From assembly GCA_050015935.1 (NCBI GenBank), contig JBEKAL010000060.1:1-16159 (forward strand): a stretch of 16,159 nucleotides of DNA, given 5' to 3'. The stretch is from Roseiarcus sp050015935 (lineage in GTDB: Bacteria; Pseudomonadota; Alphaproteobacteria; Rhizobiales; Beijerinckiaceae). Each line of letters begins with the position of its first letter. Positions within the stretch are counted from its first letter, which is position 1. The position numbers and the translations under genes are program-made. Positions 9,083-14,565 of this stretch are shown here, in pieces. The notes beneath the pieces were generated by a model. That model was not told the DNA's origin. It saw only the letters and a program-made list of their open reading frames with translations, and searched no databases.

Positions 9083-10066
9083 TTATGGGGTTCGACGCCG
9101 ATTCGCGTCCACTTCGATCCCCGCTTCTCGTAGCAGTTCAGCCAGGCGTTCGACCTCGTTTTCGGCGATTGCGAGTCTGGCGACTACTGCCTGTGCGCTC
9201 TCTTTCGCGCGCCGAAATCGCTTGGCGTCGTCTTCGCGGATGGCATTGATCTCGCGCGTAGTCGCTTGAACAAGAGCGGCACGGTAGTCAGCGTTTCGCC
9301 TCGTGATTTCCGAGTCCAAATTCGCCTCGCGCCGCTCGATCTCGACCTGACGCTGCTCGACTTCCGCATTGCGACGGGCCTCCTCCTCGACCTGATGCGT
9401 GCGGGCAAGATGGGCGGCGCGTGAGATGCGCGCTCGGTTCGGGCCCGCACGTTGCAGCTCGGAAGGCGCGCCCACCGTCGCGTAATACCGGTCCAGAACG
9501 AGTTTCGCCTCCGTCTTATAGGCGTCGCGCTGCGCCCTTCGACTTCCGCCGGCGCGGCGCACCCGGCCCTGCGCAGCGAGAGGCTTCCAAACGGTCTCAG
9601 CACTTAGCGCCTGGGTATCCGGGTTCGGAATAGGCACGGCGAAGGCGTGGAGATGGAAAAACCGTTCGTCGTCATGTGCTATGACCGACTCCAGCGAACT
9701 GCCAAATTCGTCGATGGCGAATTTGACGTTATTGGCGACCCACGCGTCGACGCGTCTGCGAACGTCCAGATTTGCCGCCATGTCGGCAGGTTGCACTGGA
9801 ATGCTCGCGACAGCGGCTAGCAGCACCGGAAAAGTACGCGGCAGTCGCCGCCGGCCTCGGTCCGTCGCGGTACTCAGCCTTGCGTCGATTATCGCCACGA
9901 GGTCGGTTGGGTGTCGTCCATAGACCACGACTGGCGGACGAGCGTTTAGCACGTGCGGATGGGATCCGGGAGTTCGGCTCGCCTCGGCAAGCACGTCGTA
10001 AAGGTTGCGCTTGCCGTGGCTGCCAACAGGCGCATACGTTTCCGCGTGAAAGAACTGTGCCGTCAC
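9083..10066 (-). CDS. MobV (Mob/Pre)-like relaxase
   Basis: The 327-residue protein carries AHDDERFFHLHAFAVPIP at about residues 130-147. It aligns residue for residue with the HxDExxPHxH metal-binding motif of MobV/Pre relaxases: His131, Asp133, Glu134, His138 and His140. The TP before the third His is replaced by FF. These enzymes nick oriT DNA for plasmid or island mobilization. The N-terminal half looks like the relaxase fold; residues 214-320 are rich in Glu and Arg and predict a long coiled coil, also usual in Mob/Pre proteins. The start is a GTG; no ATG exists nearby. An excellent AGGAGG (minus strand, near 10105) is about 37 bp upstream, too far for this GTG, so the true N-terminus is uncertain. 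It follows the low-complexity gene by 55 bp on the same strand, probably one operon with the HTH gene. Confidence 0.62.
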   Translation of the reverse strand: MTAQFFHAETYAPVGSHGKRNLYDVLAEASRTPGSHPHVLNARPPVVVYGRHPTDLVAIIDARLSTATDRGRRRLPRTFPVLLAAVASIPVQPADMAANLDVRRRVDAWVANNVKFAIDEFGSSLESVIAHDDERFFHLHAFAVPIPNPDTQALSAETVWKPLAAQGRVRRAGGSRRAQRDAYKTEAKLVLDRYYATVGAPSELQRAGPNRARISRAAHLARTHQVEEEARRNAEVEQRQVEIERREANLDSEITRRNADYRAALVQATTREINAIREDDAKRFRRAKESAQAVVARLAIAENEVERLAELLREAGIEVDANRRRTP

Positions 10067-10121
10067 GATGTTGTCACTCGTTCGGAGAGGGAAGCGAAGT
10101 GCGGAGCACCTCCTAGTCGGT

Positions 10122-11021
10122 TTAGGATGTGGAGCCTTCGGGCGTTCTATCCGCCGGTGTAATTCCGGTGTTGAGAGCTGCGCCCTTCAGGAACGGGCGC
10201 CGCGGCGGCAACGCAAAGTTGTTCCGCAGCGGGGTGGGGGTGACTTGCCCGGAGGCTATCGCGGAGGTGTTTCCGCTTGGCGAAGAGCCGTTGCGACCGG
10301 CCTTGTCGGCAACATAACCGGACGCGGGGTGCGCGGCGTCGTGGGGCTGGGCAGTAGTCGCCGCAAGGGCAGCAGCATTGTCGCCTCCTGCGGCGGGCCG
10401 ACTTCCTTCGAAGCTCGACGGCGCCGTTGCCGCCGACTGAGCGACGACCCACGGTGCCTCGGCAGTCTTCGGGCCGGTCGCAGTCGGATTGGGACGGGCT
10501 GCCGGCACCGGCCCGTCGTCGCTTGCGTTGTCAGCCTGCACATCGGTGGCGTCTGCGGGAGCGGGAGAGTGAGCGCTCTCGGGTGCAGAGGCGGCCATGG
10601 GGAATGTGCCGAGCACCCCCGTCGCATCGGAAGTCCTATCGGTTATGGGATTGTGCGCGGTTTGGCTATCCTCAATCGGCCCGACGACACCGTCGTTGTT
10701 CTCCGATCTGGACGGGGTTTCTTGGAGGCTCGGCACATCCGGGCCGATCCAGAGTCGGCCACGCTCCGCCAACGCGGGGTGAAGCTTCGTGCTGGCGAGA
10801 CGATCGCGGAGGAAGAGAAGCGCACCGTAAGCGACAGCAGGGTCCGAGAACGCCTCGCCGAGGCCGAGGTCTCGCACTGCGGCGGCAGCGTTGCGACTCC
10901 CCGCCTTCGCCAACATAGACGCGCGTTTGCGGGCGCGTTTGCGCACGGCGGGAAGCTGGTCGAGGTCCGGCGGCAGAACCGCAGGCGCGACTTCGGTGTC
11001 AGGAGCAGGAATATGCGTCAC
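10122..11021 (-). CDS. Hypothetical low-complexity Ala/Pro-rich protein
   Basis: I do not recognise this 299-residue protein. Residues 1-95 look folded and basic, with LPAVRKRARKRASMLAKAG followed by a helical stretch ending near DRLASTKLHPALAERG. The remaining two thirds are disordered-like, rich in Ala, Pro, Ser, Thr and Asn. The GTG start is well supported: GGAGG (minus strand, 11034-11030) lies 8 bp before it. It stands between the HTH gene (41 bp before) and the relaxase (55 bp after), all on the minus strand. By position it could be a relaxase accessory or DNA-binding partner, with the basic N-terminal helix as the contact, but that is only inference. Confidence 0.6.
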   Translation of the reverse strand: MTHIPAPDTEVAPAVLPPDLDQLPAVRKRARKRASMLAKAGSRNAAAAVRDLGLGEAFSDPAVAYGALLFLRDRLASTKLHPALAERGRLWIGPDVPSLQETPSRSENNDGVVGPIEDSQTAHNPITDRTSDATGVLGTFPMAASAPESAHSPAPADATDVQADNASDDGPVPAARPNPTATGPKTAEAPWVVAQSAATAPSSFEGSRPAAGGDNAAALAATTAQPHDAAHPASGYVADKAGRNGSSPSGNTSAIASGQVTPTPLRNNFALPPRRPFLKGAALNTGITPADRTPEGSTS

Positions 11022-11062
11022 TTCTTCTGCCTCCGTTTCTGAAGGGCTAGCGCAATATGTCC

Positions 11063-11305
11063 CTAGAGACGCGTGATCACCGGCGGCGAGTGGCCTTTTC
11101 GAGGTCGGCCGCGGGGTCGAGGATGCGGCACGCTATGAGCGTCCATCCACGCGATAAGGTCGTCGCGCCGGTACGCGATGCGCCGCCCGATGCGAAGCAG
11201 CGGGGGGCCATGTGGAGATGTCGCCAGGTGAGCGAGAGCGCTGTAGGAAATCGAAGTCAGCTCCGCTGCCTGCCGGCGGGTAAGGAACAAGAGACACTGG
11301 CTCAT
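11063..11305 (-). CDS. AlpA/excisionase-like helix-turn-helix protein
   Basis: This 80-residue protein reads FLTRRQAAELTSISYSALAH, then PPLLRIGRRIAYRRDDLIAW. That is the pattern of the winged MerR/excisionase HTH (HTH_17) family: an LTxxQAAxL first helix, a recognition helix, the wing RIGRRxxYRxxDL and a terminal W helix. A basic Pro/Arg tail follows (HPRPRGRPRKGH). Such proteins direct excision of integrated elements or regulate their transfer genes, as AlpA does for its prophage. It is the first gene of the minus-strand HTH, low-complexity and relaxase series. No good ribosome binding site is visible before the ATG. The absence of an integrase in the window fits a layout with the integrase at the far end of the island. 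Confidence 0.72.
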   Translation of the reverse strand: MSQCLLFLTRRQAAELTSISYSALAHLATSPHGPPLLRIGRRIAYRRDDLIAWMDAHSVPHPRPRGRPRKGHSPPVITRL

Positions 11306-11512
11306 TTCGAGGAGCCTGACGGGAGTGCGCGCCGCTGTCAGCCCTCGTTTATCAGCTCAAAATTCCCTGATTTCTGATTGCCAGAATAATAGCTCGCGCC
11401 GCTGTGCTATATAGTTCGTTTTGATTCGGCGTCATAAGTTCAGATTCAGCCAATCTTATGGGCCAGCAGATTTCGGCTAATCAGCATCCCATTAAACACC
11501 AATTTACATATG

Positions 11513-12475
11513 CTAATAGCGAGATTTCGAATTTCTTTCTGAACCGCGCCCCGCTTTTCGCCCGGCCGCGTTCCAGTCAAGGCTAAGAACTTCGCAAGCC
11601 CGAGTCCAGGCTCTGTTGAATTCTTCATCGCGGATACCGACAAGTACAGCTTTATTTCCACAAGCGGCTCGCTTCTGTATGTAAGTTAGGCATTCATTCT
11701 TAGTAAGGCGATCGTTGCGGTTGCGATCTATCAATGAAATTAGCTCCCAAAAACAAGCCGACTCTCTTTTCCTGCTCTCCCCTCTCTTGGTTAAGCGGTC
11801 CGTGACAATTCGAATCTTTACTCTATTCCAACATTGTCCAATAGTAGAAATACGATTTTCACACCAATCAATATGGAGTGGGAAGTGTCCGTTCTTGTAG
11901 TTCACGTGAAGCGATGGCGTTTTGTCTAACCACTGCCAATTCTTCCAAATTAATTTTGGAATGACAGACTTTTGGACACCTTGAAAACCCGACATAGAAT
12001 AGCTATTTTCGGGATCTCGACAAAATCTGAAGAAGCAGGATTCGCTTGCGCCCCAAACAAAGTGTACAGCTCTAAATGGAGACCAGAAAATAGGATCGAT
12101 CGGGTGTTTACTCTTTTCTTCCACTTGAGACGCGTGAATAGCATAGTGAACTATATGTCCGTCAAGTGCGTGATGGACGTCTACGTTAGCTGTCGTCAAA
12201 TTTAACGCAAGGCTCACACACGCGCGCTCGTTACTCGTTGAAAAGCGGAGGCAGGTATCATCTGGGATGTCGTCGCCGAGCGCAGGGGTCATATGCGTCA
12301 GCTTGAAGCCGCCTTTCTCGCGCCAACACTCTGGTGGGGCGTCTTCCCCAATAACGGGAGGATCGACCTCGGGAGGCGCTAGCGCCCATCCGGCGATCCA
12401 CGTCAACGTGCGCGATGGGTCCGCGGATAAGCGGTAAATTTGCGTCGGGGCGGCGCTCAGGTCGATGATTTTCAT
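11513..12475 (-). CDS. Hypothetical AT-rich cargo protein
   Basis: I do not recognise this protein of about 320 residues. The ATG at 12475 was preferred to a TTG at 12496, although neither has a clear ribosome binding site. It is rich in Trp, Cys and His for its size, with segments such as PIFWSPFRAVHFVWGASESC and KLIWKNWQWLDKTPSLHVNY. It has no signal peptide or membrane segment. The C-terminal third holds DRNRNDRLTKNE, which has the spacing of an EF-hand loop (acidic or Asn at 1, 3, 5, hydrophobic at 8, Glu at 12) but lacks the usual Gly at 6, so it may be chance. Base composition is clearly more AT-rich than the defence genes, pointing to separate acquisition. It lies alone, 229 bp from the tRNA att site, a place where islands often carry defence or toxin cargo. 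Confidence 0.6.
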   Translation of the reverse strand: MKIIDLSAAPTQIYRLSADPSRTLTWIAGWALAPPEVDPPVIGEDAPPECWREKGGFKLTHMTPALGDDIPDDTCLRFSTSNERACVSLALNLTTANVDVHHALDGHIVHYAIHASQVEEKSKHPIDPIFWSPFRAVHFVWGASESCFFRFCRDPENSYSMSGFQGVQKSVIPKLIWKNWQWLDKTPSLHVNYKNGHFPLHIDWCENRISTIGQCWNRVKIRIVTDRLTKRGESRKRESACFWELISLIDRNRNDRLTKNECLTYIQKRAACGNKAVLVGIRDEEFNRAWTRACEVLSLDWNAAGRKAGRGSERNSKSRY

Positions 12476-12572
12476 CGTGTATGATTCGAGCGACAATCTC
12501 GGCTACGAGTGGTCAGTATGGGCGCACGCTACTGAGATGAAAAGCGCTTGCCCGGGTAGCCTTCCGTCGGCG

Positions 12573-12641
12573 CGACAAAAATGCGACAAGAAAGTTCGAG
12601 ATTTCGTGCAACGACTTGCAACATGGAGCAATCCAATGCAA
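12573..12641. repeat. Helically phased short repeats beside the att site
   Basis: GCGACAA occurs at 12573 and 12584, 11 bp apart. Then GCAA occurs four times at exactly 10-bp spacing (12608, 12618, 12628, 12638), three of them as GCAAC. Repeats on one face of the helix, 65-130 bp inside the attachment site, fit arm-type binding sites for an integrase or excisionase. That function is inferred. Confidence 0.45.
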
Positions 12642-12703
12642 CCGTAGTCCACGGAAAATACTAGCAATTCTAAATCATCATATGATCGTTGGGCATGTCA
12701 CAA

Positions 12704-12753
12704 TCAGGCTCATAACCTGAAGGCCGCAGGTTCAAATCCTGCCCCCGCAACCA
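12704..12753 (+). tRNA. tRNA-fMet(CAU) 3' half, island attachment site
   Basis: The anticodon arm is complete: stem TCAGG (12704-12708), loop CTCATAA with anticodon CAT (12711-12713), stem CCTGA (12716-12720). The variable loop, the T arm (GCAGG, loop TTCAAAT, CCTGC) and the 3' acceptor strand CCCCGCA with A and CCA follow to 12753. The acceptor A before the discriminator fits the C1-A72 mismatch of initiator tRNAs, and the AGG/CCT anticodon stem is a variant known in rhizobia. The 5' acceptor strand and D arm are absent: upstream is unrelated AT-rich DNA. It is therefore a non-functional copy created when an element recombined into the tRNA 3' half, and it marks the island's right end. Confidence 0.88.
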
Positions 12754-12762
12754 GCGATCCCA

Positions 12763-12801
12763 CAGCCCTCGAAGCAACCGCTTCGGGGGCTGTTTGCGTT
12801 T
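12763..12801 (+). terminator. Rho-independent terminator of the tRNA-fMet gene
   Basis: CAGCCCTCGAAGC (12763-12775) pairs with GCTTCGGGGGCTG (12780-12792), 13 bp with one wobble pair, around an AACC loop. TTTGCGTTT follows. It lies 9 bp after the tRNA CCA end. It is probably the native terminator, stranded with the 3' half after island insertion, which supports placing the chromosome on this side. Confidence 0.8.
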
Positions 12802-12939
12802 CCGGCTCATAGTCAACGGCCCAGCCGACCCGAAAGCTCCGCTCGCCAGTCCGCCATGCCTCGCGCTCCGTAAAATCAGAGCACAAAGCCTCACCCAAAT
12901 TCAGTTAACAAATCGTCAATCCGCCAAAGTAGTGCTAAG

Positions 12940-13767
12940 TTATGCAAGGAATCCATGCGCAGATCCTTGCGGAATTTCACCTCGCCTTTCCAATTCTAAT
13001 AGGCAATATACGGCCAAATCAACACTATTATAGCAATAAAATGAGATATGCGCTAATTCTTTCAGGCATTCACTTGTGAAAACGTCGATCGCTAACGGAT
13101 CTTTTACGTATACGATATCGGCTTCTAGAAGTTGATTGAATGGAATGCGAAAGTTACCCGCTCGAATGGTTGGGGATATTGACCACTTCTTGATGTCTAC
13201 AAAGCTGTGTGGCAAGTACCCGTTGGACCTCATCCAACCGTCAATTTCCCCGAAAGTTGGCTGCTGTTTATATAAAGGAACGAAAGAGATTTCAAGCTGG
13301 ATGGCGACACACTTTGCCAATTTCTTTGTTGCATTTTTGAGAACAAGAAGCTCCGCGCCTTGAATATCCATTTTAAGAAAATCTATTGCAGTCAGCTCTT
13401 CTATATCATCAAGGCGCCTTGATTGAATAACTATCTGGTCGTGCACCATGCCGAAAACACTGAAACCATTAAAGAAATTAAGGTGCTTTTCGGATGGCGC
13501 CAAAATGGAAGACATTCCGCTTTCTGGAGCCATAAGATACAAAGTATGCAGTTCTCCATCCGCAATAATATCGGTATATAAATCAAAAGCAGACCCGTAA
13601 GCTTGAACCAATTTGTCTTTTTGACGCTCATCGGCATCGAACGCGGACAATCGCGCCAAACCGCGGTCCATCAAAGCTTTGTACGGTGGCGTCTCATTGA
13701 TGCAGGCAGCTCCTATATCGGCGACATGAAGCGGATTTTGCAATGGCGCAATTTCTTCAAGTTTCAT
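12940..13767 (-). CDS. FkbM-family methyltransferase
   Basis: The 275-residue protein has the FkbM class I methyltransferase pattern. Motif I is VADIGA (residues 15-20), followed by PPYKALMDRGLARLSAFDAD, with Asp taking the usual acidic position after the second strand. Then comes the family signature DFLKMDIQGAELLVLKNA (129-146) and the strand AIQLEISFVPLY. It transfers a methyl group from S-adenosylmethionine, usually to a sugar or polyketide hydroxyl; the substrate here is unknown. The start at 13767 has GAAGG 7 bp upstream, and homology begins just after it. The open frame continues about 180 codons further upstream but that part has no domain and GC-rich shadow character. The gene is AT-rich compared with the flanks, as surface-glycan genes often are. 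Its 3' end faces the tRNA fragment. Confidence 0.82.
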   Translation of the reverse strand: MKLEEIAPLQNPLHVADIGAACINETPPYKALMDRGLARLSAFDADERQKDKLVQAYGSAFDLYTDIIADGELHTLYLMAPESGMSSILAPSEKHLNFFNGFSVFGMVHDQIVIQSRRLDDIEELTAIDFLKMDIQGAELLVLKNATKKLAKCVAIQLEISFVPLYKQQPTFGEIDGWMRSNGYLPHSFVDIKKWSISPTIRAGNFRIPFNQLLEADIVYVKDPLAIDVFTSECLKELAHISFYCYNSVDLAVYCLLELERRGEIPQGSAHGFLA

Positions 13768-14345
13768 AAGGCGGCCTTCGAAGGGGTTTGTGGAGCGATG
13801 ACGACCGCCGCCGCTCGGGAGGACTCGGCCGACGTTTTGCCCGGGGGGATTGCGGCCGCGTTCGCTTCGAAACGTGAGGAGGAGCTTCTCATTCTCAGAC
13901 TCCCCGCCGCGATTCCCAGGCGGGAAATTAGGCGGCGCCCGTCGGATGACGTCCTTGCCGAACCCAAGACTTGCACTCCTGGCGTATTTTGGCAATGCGA
14001 CATCGCCGAAGACGAGTTCGAGCCCTTGAGGACAGACCCTCCGATGGCGAGCAATGCGGTCCGCCCAGGTCGGCCCAACTTTCTGGTCGCCCGAAGGCTG
14101 GCGGAGGGCAGGTGGTTCAGCTTCGCCAGCCGATCGCCTCCCGGTAACCGCTCCCAACCCCGCGCGGAGATTTGTTATTTCCGGCGCCGTTCTTCGATAA
14201 ACATTCGACTTTTGGCTTTTCGAGCCGTGGACGACGCGAATAGCGAAAGTTGAACGCCGGGGCGGACGGCGCGCCGGCGCCCGATTCCCCAGCGTTCGCG
14301 AGCCACGCACCTCTGGGGAAGGCAGCTTGGCGTAAGCTTGGGTGG

Positions 14346-14360
14346 TTAAGCAATCTTAAC
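14346..14360 (+). promoter_or_regulatory. Imperfect CtrA-like box (TTAA-N6-TTAAC)
   Basis: TTAA at 14346-14349 and TTAAC at 14356-14360 are separated by 6 bp, one less than the CtrA consensus TTAA-N7-TTAA. It could be a weak or non-functional site. Confidence 0.25.
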
Positions 14361-14470
14361 GATCGTCGTCGAGCCGAGCTAAGCGAGGCGCTTGGGCAAG
14401 GGGTGCGACACAGCGGCGCGGATGGCGCCACTTTGCCATTCCGCAGCGAAAAGCAGCTCGCGTTGGCGGT

Positions 14471-14509
14471 GATTCTTAATGGGTTGTTAAACTTAATTGT
14501 CTCTATTTT
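14471..14509 (+). promoter_or_regulatory. CtrA-like box with adjacent GANTC site and possible -10
   Basis: TTAA (14476-14479), 7 bp, TTAA (14487-14490) exactly matches the CtrA consensus spacing of alphaproteobacteria. GATTC (14471-14475), a CcrM GANTC methylation site, touches its left edge; a second GANTC (GAGTC) is at 14517-14521. TATTTT at 14504-14509 could be a -10 element, with the box over the -35 region. Transcription would start about 50 bp before the repeat-protein gene. Function is inferred from the motif only. Confidence 0.45.
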
Positions 14510-14565
14510 CGCCAACGAGTCGCATTACGCGAGGTTCGCACCGCGCCTAATCGGGAGTTGCTCAT

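Larger units (their letters stand above)
1..12753. mobile_element. Integrative island, right portion (tRNA-fMet inserted, carries Shango)
   Basis: The right boundary is seen directly: a tRNA initiator-Met 3' half at 12704-12753 with foreign sequence replacing its 5' half. Inside this boundary are an excisionase-like HTH gene, a MobV-like relaxase gene, an AT-rich orphan gene and a defence operon, which is a typical content for a mobilizable integrative element. No integrase is visible; by the usual layout it should lie at the other end, beside the intact tRNA, outside the window to the left. The left limit given is only the window edge. That the defence operon and the mobility genes belong to one element is an inference from their position on the same side of the attachment site. 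Confidence 0.65.
13768..14565. other. Intergenic stretch of about 800 bp
   Basis: No convincing gene is seen. Several open frames cross 13768-14250 on both strands, but none has a ribosome binding site, recognisable domain or natural composition. It separates the divergently read FkbM gene and repeat-protein gene. The last 220 bp become AT-richer and hold two TTAA-paired boxes, GANTC sites and a possible promoter for the repeat gene. Confidence 0.5.

Noticed and set aside
12670..12898. Minus-strand open frames ending in GQDLNLRPSGYEPD-type peptides
   Set aside because: This is the well-known spurious translation of the antisense strand of tRNA 3' halves, not a gene.
12705..13033. CRISPR or other interspersed repeat array near the tRNA
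   Set aside because: Only the phased 4-7 bp motifs and the terminator hairpin are present; no repeat-spacer structure occurs in the window.
13603..14253. Plus-strand open frame across the FkbM 5' end and the following intergenic stretch
   Set aside because: It overlaps the methyltransferase antisense, has no recognisable domain and no ribosome binding site.
13768..14310. N-terminal extension of the FkbM methyltransferase by about 180 residues
   Set aside because: No domain or natural composition. The methyltransferase fold begins right after the ATG at 13767, which has its own ribosome binding site.
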